The notes under the pieces were generated by a model. That model was not told where the DNA came from. It searched no databases and saw only the letters and a program-made list of their open reading frames with translations. The position numbers and the translations under genes are program-made. Source: Ruminococcus sp. (GTDB lineage: Bacteria; Bacillota; Clostridia; Oscillospirales; Ruminococcaceae). Taken from it: a DNA stretch of 64,000 nucleotides. Shown here in pieces: positions 53,231 through 61,200 of the stretch (position 1 is the stretch's first letter; each line of letters starts with the position of its first letter). The stretch lies in contig JAUNJM010000004.1 in NCBI GenBank assembly GCA_030533265.1, forward strand, positions 1 through 64,000. Direction: 5' to 3'.

Positions 53231-53237
53231 TTCGTCA
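53231..53237 (-). promoter_or_regulatory. Second Spo0A-box-like site upstream of spoIIA
   Basis: Reverse complement TGACGAA fits TGNCGAA. Between the two boxes and spoIIAA I could not pick out a convincing sigma-H promoter. A small GCGCT/AGCGC stem at 53265-53278 followed by a T run is the only other structure in this gap. Confidence 0.4.
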
Positions 53238-53441
53238 AAAAGGCACTGAATTTTTTGTTGCTAAGCGCTAAAAAGCGCGTCATTTTTTGCCAAAGTTATT
53301 CGCATTTGTGAATTTGCACAAACCAGCTCATATTTCAACTCCGAACCATCAAACAAGCTTGCTAAAAATGACAAATTTCACTATTCAATAATATTATAAT
53401 TTGCTTACAGATATACCAAAATCGCAGAAAGGACTAAAAAA

Positions 53442-53846
53442 ATGAGTGTAACAATACTGACAGACAAAAGCTGTCTTAAAACAACTGCCATTTTACATGG
53501 CGATCTTGACCACCATACTGCAAAATACATTCGCAGTAAAATTGATGCAGCTATCCGTGAAAACAACACACAAAAGCTCATAATTGACTTTGCAAACGTC
53601 AGCTTTATGGACAGCTCAGGTATAGGACTCGTTATGGGACGATATAAGATAATGAAAGAACTTTCAGGAGAAGTTGTTATCGCAAATCCTCCTGCTTACA
53701 TCAGAAAGGTCATGCAGCTTGCAGGGCTGAACAAGCTCTGCCCTATAATCACAACTTACCATGCTGACAAACCTTCCGCAACAGACGATCAAAAAAACAT
53801 AACGGAGGAACAGGACCATGAAACAGAAAATAGTCAACGAGCTTAA
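53442..53846 (+). CDS. spoIIAA: Anti-sigma F factor antagonist
   Basis: STAS-domain switch protein that, when unphosphorylated, frees sigma-F from SpoIIAB in the forespore. The phosphorylated Ser lies in SFMDSSGIGLVMGRY (about residue 57-58). The 134-residue length includes a C-terminal extension of about 20 residues that overlaps the spoIIAB start (29 bp shared). ATG at 53442 after AAAGGAC. First gene of the three-gene operon. Confidence 0.94.
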   Translation: MSVTILTDKSCLKTTAILHGDLDHHTAKYIRSKIDAAIRENNTQKLIIDFANVSFMDSSGIGLVMGRYKIMKELSGEVVIANPPAYIRKVMQLAGLNKLCPIITTYHADKPSATDDQKNITEEQDHETENSQRA

Positions 53847-54273
53847 AATGACCTTTCCGAGTCTTTCGGAAAATGAACGCTTTTCAAGATTAGCCGTAAG
53901 TGGATTTCTTTCACAGCTTAATCCTCAGATTGACGAGCTTTCAGACATAAAAACTGCTGTATCCGAAGCAGTAACAAACTGCATTGTCCATGCTTACCGC
54001 AATGTTACGGGACTAATCTTCATACAGGTAAGAATAATGGAAAACAGCAAAGTATACATAAAAATCCGTGACAAAGGCTGTGGCATACCGGATATAAAAA
54101 AAGCTATGGAACCTCTTTTCACAACTGCTCCCGAAGAAGAACGTGCCGGTCTTGGCTTTGCCGTTATGGAAAGCTTTATGGACCAAATAAAGGTTCGCAG
54201 TGCTGAAGGCAAAGGTACGACAGTCATCATGGAAAAAAGCTTAAAATCAAGGAAGGCTTTATTCAATATATGA
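53818..54273 (+). CDS. spoIIAB: Anti-sigma F factor and SpoIIAA kinase
   Basis: GHKL-fold Ser kinase of 151 residues that holds sigma-F inactive and phosphorylates SpoIIAA. The N box is in AVSEAVTNCIVHAYRN, the G1 box in IRDKGCGIPDIKKAMEPLFTT, and the G2 box in AGLGFAVMESFMD. Start at 53818 lies inside spoIIAA, with GGAGGAAC upstream. Its stop overlaps the sigF start (ATGA), consistent with translational coupling. Confidence 0.95.
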   Translation: MKQKIVNELKMTFPSLSENERFSRLAVSGFLSQLNPQIDELSDIKTAVSEAVTNCIVHAYRNVTGLIFIQVRIMENSKVYIKIRDKGCGIPDIKKAMEPLFTTAPEEERAGLGFAVMESFMDQIKVRSAEGKGTTVIMEKSLKSRKALFNI

Positions 54274-54935
54274 AAAAGGATGATAACAACGCTCTTGCCG
54301 AAAACAATCTCGGACTTGTTCACCTGTGTGCTAACCGTTTCAGGAACAAAGGCATCGAATATGATGATCTTTACAGTGCAGGGTGCATAGGATTGCTCAA
54401 GGCATCAAAGGCTTTTGATCACGACAGAGGTGTGCGTTTCTCGACTTATGCCGTACCTGTAATACTCGGTGAAATCAAACGTCTTTTCCGAGATGGCGGT
54501 ACAATAAAAGTCAGCCGTACTCTCAAAGAGCTGTCACTTCATATATCAAGACATCGTGAGCAGTTTATACTCTCCGAAGGCAGAGAGCCGACTATTGAGG
54601 AACTTTGCCTTATATCAGGTCAACCGACTGAAACGGTTATCGAGGCATTAAACGTAGCCTTGCCACCACTCAGTCTTACAAACTCAGGTGAGGATTCTGA
54701 CAACAGTGAGTTTGATATCCCTACCGAATCCCCTGATCTGTCCATAACAGATCGCCTTTCACTCAGACAGGTGATGAGTGACCTTGATGTAAAAGATCGT
54801 CAGCTCATTTATCTCAGATACTTTGAGAACAAAACTCAAGTCGAAACTGCTAAAATTCTTGACATGACTCAGGTTCAGGTTTCAAGACGTGAAAAAAAGC
54901 TACTCAGCTTTATGCGTCAGGAATTGCATAATTAA
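54270..54935 (+). CDS. sigF: RNA polymerase sigma-F factor
   Basis: Forespore sigma factor, spoIIAC in Bacillus nomenclature, 221 residues. Region 2 shows DDLYSAGCIGLLKASKAFD and RGVRFSTYAVPVILGEIKR; region 4 has LRQVMSDLDVKDRQLIYLRYF and the helix-turn-helix QVETAKILDMTQVQVSRREK. Start ATG overlaps the spoIIAB stop by four bases. No terminator before rimM, whose own promoter follows. Confidence 0.95.
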   Translation: MKKDDNNALAENNLGLVHLCANRFRNKGIEYDDLYSAGCIGLLKASKAFDHDRGVRFSTYAVPVILGEIKRLFRDGGTIKVSRTLKELSLHISRHREQFILSEGREPTIEELCLISGQPTETVIEALNVALPPLSLTNSGEDSDNSEFDIPTESPDLSITDRLSLRQVMSDLDVKDRQLIYLRYFENKTQVETAKILDMTQVQVSRREKKLLSFMRQELHN

Positions 54936-54984
54936 TCTATGAAATTAGTTTTGCCACAGCAACATTACCATAATAGTATATGTC

Positions 54985-55013
54985 TTGCAAAGTTTGCTTA
55001 AAGATGCTATAAT
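54985..55013 (+). promoter_or_regulatory. Promoter of rimM-trmD
   Basis: TTGCAA (54985-54990), 17-bp spacer, TATAAT (55008-55013), 31 nt before the rimM ATG; excludes the longer reading frame that begins at 54985. Confidence 0.75.
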
Positions 55014-55044
55014 AATATTATCATGTTTAAGGACGGTGCAAACT

Positions 55045-55545
55045 ATGCAGCAATATCTTGAGATTGGTAAGATTGTATCTGTTTTCGGGCTGAAAGGCGA
55101 GATCAAGGTACAGCCGTGGTGTGACTCCCCTGATTTTCTGTGCGAATTTGATACGCTTTATTATAAAAGTGGTACTCCCGTTATTATCGAAAGAGCAAGA
55201 GTTCAGAAAAACATTGCTATTATGAAAATCAAAGATATCGACACTGTTGAACAAGCTCAGGCAATACGCAACCGTGTGCTTTATATGAACAGAGATGACG
55301 TTGAGCTTGAACAGGGTAGTTATTTTATCCAGGACCTTGTCGGACTCACCGTCAATGATGCCGATACTAATGAAACTTACGGCAAAATAACTGAAGTCAG
55401 TAAAACTGGTGCTAACGACGTTTACTATATAAAAAATGATGATGGCAAAATGTATTACATCCCTGCTATTCCTCAGGTAATAGAAAATATCGACCTCGAT
55501 TCAGGTATTATGACTATCCGTCCTCTTGACGGCTTGTTTGATTAA
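55045..55545 (+). CDS. rimM: Ribosome maturation factor RimM
   Basis: Assists 30S head assembly by binding ribosomal protein S19. 166 residues: N-terminal RimM domain (EIGKIVSVFGLKGEIKVQPW) and a C-terminal PRC barrel (VGLTVNDADTNETYGKITEV ... VYYIKNDDGKMYYIPAIPQVI). Start at MQQYLEIG (55045) with AAGGAC; the upstream codons overlap the promoter. Followed by trmD after 27 bp. Unlike in many Firmicutes, no rpsP or rplS flanks the pair. Confidence 0.94.
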   Translation: MQQYLEIGKIVSVFGLKGEIKVQPWCDSPDFLCEFDTLYYKSGTPVIIERARVQKNIAIMKIKDIDTVEQAQAIRNRVLYMNRDDVELEQGSYFIQDLVGLTVNDADTNETYGKITEVSKTGANDVYYIKNDDGKMYYIPAIPQVIENIDLDSGIMTIRPLDGLFD

Positions 55546-55572
55546 TCAGTATAAAGGAGCTTAGTCATAATT

Positions 55573-56316
55573 ATGAGAATAGACATTGCAACATTATTTC
55601 CTGAAATGCTGGAAAATTATCTGAGCGAAAGTATAATAGGAAGATCTCGTGCAAAGAATATATTTACGGCATGCTGTCACAATATCCGTGACTACACAGA
55701 GGACAAGCATCGAAGAGTTGATGATACTCCATACAGCGAAAGACAAGGTATGCTTATGCAGGCTCAGCCGATATACAAATGCTGGCAGGCAGTCTGCAAC
55801 ATGACAAAAAGTCAGCCGTATGTTATATATATGTCACCACAGGGAAAGACTCTTACTCAACAAAAATGCAGGGAACTTTCAATGCTTGATAACATATTTA
55901 TATTATGTGGGCATTATGAAGGTGTAGATAACCGAATAATAGAAAAAATCGTTGACGAGGAAATTTCAATCGGTGATTATGTGCTTACAGGTGGAGAGCT
56001 TCCTGCTCTTGTACTTGTTGACAGTGTTGTGCGTATGCTTGAGGGCACTCTTTCAAGTCAGCAGGGTTATACTGATGAGAGCCATTTCAACGGTTTGCTT
56101 GAATATCCACAATATACCCGTCCTGAAGTCTGGGAAGGGATGAGCGTTCCAAAAGTTCTGCTTTCAGGGCATCATGCAAATATCAAAAAGTGGCGTCATG
56201 AAAATTCTCTAATCACAACAAAGCAAAAACGTCCTGAGCTCCTTGAAAAGTATCCCCTCACTGAACAGGATATTATCATATTAAACAACTTTTCAGAAGC
56301 CGATGGCGATATTTAA
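55573..56316 (+). CDS. trmD: tRNA (guanine37-N1)-methyltransferase
   Basis: Methylates G37 of tRNAs reading CNN and CGG codons. SPOUT/TrmD motifs: MRIDIATLFPEMLENYLSES at the start, DDTPYSERQGMLMQAQPIY, the knot region ILCGHYEGVDNRIIE with IGDYVLTGGELPALVLVDSV, and the C-terminal HHANIKKWRHEN. 247 residues is standard. AAAGGAGC lies upstream of the ATG. Confidence 0.96.
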   Translation: MRIDIATLFPEMLENYLSESIIGRSRAKNIFTACCHNIRDYTEDKHRRVDDTPYSERQGMLMQAQPIYKCWQAVCNMTKSQPYVIYMSPQGKTLTQQKCRELSMLDNIFILCGHYEGVDNRIIEKIVDEEISIGDYVLTGGELPALVLVDSVVRMLEGTLSSQQGYTDESHFNGLLEYPQYTRPEVWEGMSVPKVLLSGHHANIKKWRHENSLITTKQKRPELLEKYPLTEQDIIILNNFSEADGDI

Positions 56317-56473
56317 CACTTTTTAGATTATTATTGTTAAAAGTTCTGTATATAATTGATTAATATTTCAATTTTCATTGTGCAAAGTTAACAAACTACT
56401 TACTTTAAATTTAGCCATTATGAGCAAAAGATTAGAAAAAACATTAAAATTTTATCTTTGTTCATTTTTATCG

Positions 56474-56502
56474 TTGACTAAATTGAAGTTGTCCTGTATA
56501 AT
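56474..56502 (+). promoter_or_regulatory. Promoter of the HPr gene
   Basis: TTGACT (56474-56479), 17-bp spacer, TATAAT (56497-56502), leader about 60 nt. Confidence 0.8.
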
Positions 56503-56565
56503 ATATATAGTATTTTATTTTTTGTGATTTATTTATGAAAACTTTTTGATAGGAGAGATTTAATT

Positions 56566-56838
56566 ATGTTCGTAAAAGATGTAGTTGTACAGAATCAGGT
56601 CGGCTTACATGCACGCCCTGCTACTTTCTTCATCCAGAAGGCTAATGAATTCAAATCATCTATCTGGATTGAAAAAGAAGATAGAAGAGTAAACGCTAAG
56701 AGTCTTCTTGGTATTCTTTCACTCGGTATCGTTGGTGGTACTTCAATCAGAATCATTGCTGATGGTACTGACGAAGAATTGGCTGTTCAGGGACTTGTTG
56801 ATCTGGTTGACAGTGGTTTCTCTGAGAATGCAAGATAA
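56566..56838 (+). CDS. HPr-family phosphocarrier protein
   Basis: Phosphotransfer protein of the PTS, 90 residues. The active His is in VGLHARPATFFIQKA (about residue 16), and the regulatory Ser region in VNAKSLLGILSLG matches the HPr-kinase site, so it is HPr rather than the His-lacking Crh. GGAGAG precedes the ATG. Transcribed alone, with its own promoter and terminator; it could serve carbon catabolite control with CcpA. Confidence 0.93.
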   Translation: MFVKDVVVQNQVGLHARPATFFIQKANEFKSSIWIEKEDRRVNAKSLLGILSLGIVGGTSIRIIADGTDEELAVQGLVDLVDSGFSENAR

Positions 56839-56856
56839 TTTTATCTGATACAAAAA

Positions 56857-56892
56857 AGCGTCTGACATAAAAATGTCGGACGCTCTTTTTTA
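56857..56892 (+). terminator. HPr gene terminator
   Basis: AGCGTC-GACAT and ATGTC-GACGCT form a long stem, then CTTTTTTA. The convergent small gene stops inside the T tract. Confidence 0.9.
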
Positions 56893-57210
56893 TTGTTGTG
56901 GCGGATCTCCAAAAGGATATAATTCCTGATAGTTATTATATTCTGATTCGGTTAGATTTGAACCTCGTGGAATAAGACCTGTACAATCCGCTGATGAACA
57001 GCAAGGATTATATTTATCAAGCATAACTTCCCTGCTATCAGTCTGTGCCCTGCGAAACGAGTTGGCACATTTTTGCAGTTCTTCAAATGTCCTTATATCC
57101 CTGTTCATCAGCTTACGCTGAACTGCAGGTGACAAGGTCTGAAAAAACTCGTTGCTTGATGTATCCTGATCAAGCAGGTCCGACAGACACAAATGAACAT
57201 CGTTGTGCAT
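56890..57210 (-). CDS. Small protein of unknown function, 106 residues
   Basis: A soluble-looking protein with a helical first half (LSPAVQRKLMNRDIRTFEELQKCANSFRR) and a Cys-containing middle (CCSSADCTGLIPRG), ending in an acidic, Tyr-rich tail. No signal peptide. GGGAGG lies about 7 nt before the ATG, which makes it a real gene rather than a shadow frame. Single gene between HPr and the tRNA-Gln pair. I do not recognise the family. Confidence 0.7.
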   Translation of the reverse strand: MHNDVHLCLSDLLDQDTSSNEFFQTLSPAVQRKLMNRDIRTFEELQKCANSFRRAQTDSREVMLDKYNPCCSSADCTGLIPRGSNLTESEYNNYQELYPFGDPPQQ

Positions 57211-57364
57211 ATAAAACCTCCCTTTAAGTTGTAAAAGTATTATACGCCGTTGATTAAACTCAATTCATCAAAGCTTCTTACAATATTTGCAAAACAAATT
57301 TATTTTTATCTCTAAGACTGTTGTATCTTCAAAACATTCTTTTCTATCAATCTTATAATAAAAC

Positions 57365-57400
57365 AATAATCCGTCAACACTATTGCGTTAACGGATTATT
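57365..57400 (-). terminator. Terminator of the tRNA-Gln pair
   Basis: AATAATCCGT and ACGGATTATT form a 10-bp stem; on the minus strand TGTTTTATT follows. Confidence 0.75.
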
Positions 57401-57401
57401 T

Positions 57402-57477
57402 TGGCTGGGGTAAAAGGATTCGAACCTTTGGAATGTCGGAGTCAGAGTCCGATGCCTTACCACTTGGCGATACCCCA
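57402..57477 (-). tRNA. tRNA-Gln (anticodon CTG)
   Basis: 76 nt including CCA. Acceptor TGGGGTA pairs with TACCCCA; anticodon arm TCGGA-CTCTGAC-TCCGA gives CTG; T loop GGTTCGAATCC. Confidence 0.97.
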
Positions 57478-57491
57478 ATATTCAAGTGTAA

Positions 57492-57567
57492 TGGTTGGGA
57501 TAGATGGATTCGAACCATCGGAATGACGGAGTCAAAGTCCGTTGCCTTACCTCTTGGCTATATCCCA
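57492..57567 (-). tRNA. tRNA-Gln (anticodon TTG)
   Basis: 76 nt including CCA. Acceptor TGGGATA pairs with TATCCCA; anticodon arm ACGGA-CTTTGAC-TCCGT gives TTG. Lies 14 bp upstream of the CTG isoacceptor on the same strand, a probable tandem duplication. Confidence 0.97.
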
Positions 57568-57673
57568 ATATCTTTCCCGAATCATACAGCTTTTATATTA
57601 TATCACACTGTCTATTAAATTACAATACTTATCCGCTTTTTTTACAATATCGTAACAAAATATTAATTAAAAT

Positions 57674-57704
57674 AAAACCGCCGGCTTTCACCGACGGTCT
57701 TTTT
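57674..57704 (-). terminator. Terminator after the PqqD-like gene
   Basis: Minus strand ACCGTCGG and CCGGCGGT pair with one G-T wobble around a short loop, followed by TTTTATTTT. It marks the end of the CotH/peptide/PqqD unit, so no further gene follows in this transcript. Confidence 0.85.
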
Positions 57705-57974
57705 TTAATCTTCGATCATATTAAACTTTTTAAGCATTTGCACAAATTCTTCAACATCCTCAGTTGCTTGCTCATAGCTGATACCGTAAGTGTCAATCAG
57801 ATACTTTGCTGCATCATCTTTTGTTGCTCCTGATTCGGAAAATATATTGAAAAGCTCTACTCCCTGCTCGTTAAGTCGGAAAATACCATTAACAAGCTTG
57901 GTTTTGTCAGCAAGCGGTATGATTATATCTTCGCCTGCTATGTGCTTTAGCTTATATCCGTCTTTGATCTTCAT
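57705..57974 (-). CDS. PqqD-like (RRE-type) peptide-chaperone protein
   Basis: 89 residues of the PqqD family, small winged-helix proteins that bind the leader of ribosomally made peptides and hand them to a modifying enzyme. The pattern is clear: an N-terminal beta hairpin (GYKLKHIAGEDIIIPL), FRLNEQGVELFNIF, then DDAAKYLIDTYGISYEQATEDVEEFVQ and a closing helix. AGGAG lies near the ATG (GGGAGGTAACAA). It is the last gene of a minus-strand unit after the 50-residue peptide and the CotH-domain protein. Stand-alone PqqD genes also occur without a peptide pathway, so a RiPP role is inference. Confidence 0.88.
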   Translation of the reverse strand: MKIKDGYKLKHIAGEDIIIPLADKTKLVNGIFRLNEQGVELFNIFSESGATKDDAAKYLIDTYGISYEQATEDVEEFVQMLKKFNMIED

Positions 57975-57993
57975 TTGTTACCTCCCAAGAACA

Positions 57994-58018
57994 CAGGCAG
58001 ACCTTGCGAGTCTGCCTG
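57994..58018 (-). promoter_or_regulatory. Intercistronic hairpin between the short peptide and PqqD-like genes
   Basis: CAGGCAGAC and GTCTGCCTG pair perfectly over 9 bp with a 7-nt loop. The following bases (TGTTCTTG) are not a full T run, so it looks like a partial terminator or RNA-stabilising element that would lower PqqD relative to the peptide. Confidence 0.6.
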
Positions 58019-58046
58019 ATTCATGAAATTTAAGTTCGATTTTTAG

Positions 58047-58199
58047 TTAATCCCATGGGTCCGGAGCAACGATGTCAGGAATTGTTACAGTTGTACCTGA
58101 TACGGAAACTGAACCTGACTGAGTCATACTCGGTCCCATTATTGCTTCTACAGCAAATTCATAAAAATCTATGAAAGGCTTATTATATATCTTTTCCAT
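58047..58199 (-). CDS. Short Ser/Thr-rich peptide, candidate precursor of a modified peptide
   Basis: 50 residues, starting MEKIYNKPFIDFYEFAVEAI and ending TIPDIVAPDPWD. The N-terminal half is leader-like (charged, aromatic, a K-P-x-I-x-x-x-E-F element). The C-terminal half is rich in Ser, Thr, Val, Gly and Pro (SGSVSVSGTTVT) and contains no Cys. AAGGAG lies 9 nt before the ATG. It begins 23 bp after the stop of the CotH-domain gene and ends 72 bp before the PqqD-like start. There is no signal peptide. Leader-plus-core shape, and a PqqD/RRE neighbour, fit a RiPP precursor; a small structural or regulatory peptide is the alternative. Function is not established. Confidence 0.7.
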   Translation of the reverse strand: MEKIYNKPFIDFYEFAVEAIMGPSMTQSGSVSVSGTTVTIPDIVAPDPWD

Positions 58200-58222
58200 T
58201 AATTATATCTCCTTCCCTTAAA

Positions 58223-61200
58223 TTAAATTGTACTCATGTACTTTTCATCACCGGCTGTTACAGTTACACAATTATCTGAGAATGCGAGAGTATACTTAGG
58301 AGCTCCATCAATTATTTGCTTATAAATGATGTATGTTCTTGCTGTTCTCTGTCTGCCCTTCTTTGTACCTGTAATAGACATAAGTACCTGGTTGTTCAAT
58401 TCATGATTAAGCTGTTCGTATCTTAATGTTGATACTGCAATACGTCCGTCATCCGGAAGATTTAACTCACCAAGCTCGTTGATAGTTACAAGGGTTTCAA
58501 TAGTTCCATCCTGAAGTTTTGCTTGATCCGGTGTATAGAGAAGTCCTCCTCCTACATATTCTACACCATCAGGAATGTAGAACGCACAGTTGAATGTGAT
58601 CTTATTATAAGCTGTAGTAGTATCATCTGTGAATCCATACATCTGAATGTTCTCAGGATCAATAAATGTTGCAACTTTTCGTTCTGGAGTTCCTTCAACA
58701 TAGCAAGCTTCAAATCTTGCATTTGTCCAAGCAGTGAAGAAAATCTCACTATCATATGAATAGATCTGTCCGTTCAATAACCAGTGTGAGAATTCACCGT
58801 ATTTTGACTCATTTGCAACAAGCTTAATCTTCTGATAGTTACCTACAAGGTAAATTTCATGTGGTTCAACAAGATCAGTAAACTCACCTGTAGACTCATT
58901 GGAAGTAAACATAGTACCATCAATAAGAGTTACTTCATATTGACGATCAGGTACTGTATAATGTGCTGTAAACGTTACCGTTGTACCCTGTTTATATTTT
59001 AGCTTTTCAAGTTCCTTTGCAAGCAACTCAAATGCAGCATTATTATTCAATGTACCGTCGTCGTTTACGTCATCGCTACCGCCCAATGAACCATCCGTGT
59101 TAACATCAGAAACTTTAAGTATTGCAGGGTTACCATCTGGATCTGTGTATTCCCAACGGTCAATCTTATAACCCTGAACCTTAAGGTATCTTGGTACCTT
59201 AGGAGTGAATGTTATAAGACCTGCGTCAAATGATGTATCTGAATACTCACTTGTCATAAGTGAGTTTCCAAACATATCCTTGAAGATGAAGTTTGCACCT
59301 ACTGTGATTTGTGATGGCTTATCAGGTGTTGATGCAGTATAGAACTTGATATAGTCATAATATGCTGTACCAGGTGTTTCAGTGTGGTTACCTTCAGAGT
59401 AAATAGCAGTGTCGTTTTTATTACCCTCGTCATAATAACCACTTGCATTATTGCCGCCCTGTTTAATCACCAAACCACCATTTTCTTGGAGACGCATTCT
59501 TGCAGAGTCACGTAAGAGGTTGTTATGGTCTGTAGCCACTGAAATGTAATACTGACCAACCGGCATACCTGCAGGAATTGAAAGGTCAACTTCCTGTACG
59601 TTCTCACGTGCTTCCTCACCATTATTTGTCATCCAACGACCTGTCCAACCATTTGTGTTTGCAGCATTAATAGGAAGCTGCTTATAGAATGCTGTCTGAA
59701 GTTCTCCGTCATTAGCTTCAGCGTTATTAAGAAGATAATCTGATGCTGCGTCTGGTTTTGCATATTCAGACAGTGACCAACCGTTTGCCCTAAGAGCTGC
59801 AGTCTGCTCAGGTGTAAGTTGAGCAGTTGTATAGATGTTTACATAAAGAGAATCTTTATTCCAGCCATCAATCTGATTGAAATCCCTGAAGTAAGTTGGA
59901 AGGTCACCGTAGTTATAACCAACTGCAAATTTAAATGGTTCATAAAGCTGTTCTGCAATTTTAAATGGAATTGCGATACCAGATGTAGGACCTGTCAAAG
60001 CTACAGCCTTACCACCGGAATAACCTTCGGTTACGATCTGGTGAGCCGTATATGGCTTATTGTCCCAATTCTGAATTTTTGTTCCTTCATTATCAGTTAC
60101 AACCTTTGGTTTGTCATAAGGCATACTATCAGCACCGTAACCAAGTGTATCATGTGTCCAATCACGACCGAAGAATGCATCGTTAGAAATCTTTTGACCA
60201 TTACCACCATTAGCAGCGGCAAGATCTGCTGCGGTATAAGTTTTGCCATCTTCAGTAATATCACCTGTTTGACCCTTTGAAACAATGTAACCTTCAGAAA
60301 TAAAGTCTACAAAGTCTTCAGCCTCAAACTTAATTTCCTGAAGCTTACCGAAGTTAGCGTAAATGATTCTACCAGCCATGTCTGCTGTGATTGTAAGTCT
60401 TGAGCTTGTTTCAGTAACATCAGGGAAAACATCAGTGATAGGAACTACATTCTTACCGTCTTCTGTAACGATTGTCCAGTTAACGAACTTATAGCCTTCC
60501 TTAGCTACAGCTGTAATTCGTTCGTTAAGAAGGTAATATACATTAGCTGATACCTGCTTATTTAATGAACCATATGATGCGTTATTTACTCTAAATGTTG
60601 GCTGAGGATTTAATGGGTCTTCTGTTATATCAGCCTCAACACCATAGATTGCAAATTCTCTAACCCATGACCAGTCTGGTGAAGCCTGAAGAACTGCCTT
60701 AACCTTGTCAGCATCAAGTACTGGATCAAGTTCGTAAGAAATTCTTTCAAAGCCCTGATCTCCTGAAGTCTGTGGATTACCTAAAGTCTGATGTGGAATT
60801 GCCAGTTTACCTTCGCCACTTGCAGGGTCAAGGTACATTCTCAAGTCATATCCTTTTGCATCAACTACAATTTTAACTCTTGAGTATGTTGCAAACAATT
60901 CGTTGACGTTAAAATTGAGCTCATGGTCGTTGCCTTGACCAAGCTGGAATCCATCGCTAGCGAATTTATCAATAAGTACCCATTCGCTGTCATCCCATTC
61001 TGTATCAAGGAATCGAATACGATCTGTTACCCAGTTATAAAGTCCGTTCTTCTGAGCGTCATAAGTTTTTCCATCATCTGCGAAGTATCCACTAAGACCT
61101 CTATCGCCCCAGAAGCCGCCTTGACTATCCGGATATTCATTAGTTGCATCTGTATACCACTTATCACGGTTTCTGTTAATTTCATCTGAATATGTTGTTG

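Noticed and set aside
57675..58250. Radical-SAM or SCIFF-type maturation system next to the PqqD-like gene
   Set aside because: The peptide has no Cys, so it is not a SCIFF-type precursor, and no CxxxCxxC protein lies between the unit and the tRNA genes; a maturase could only lie upstream, outside the window.
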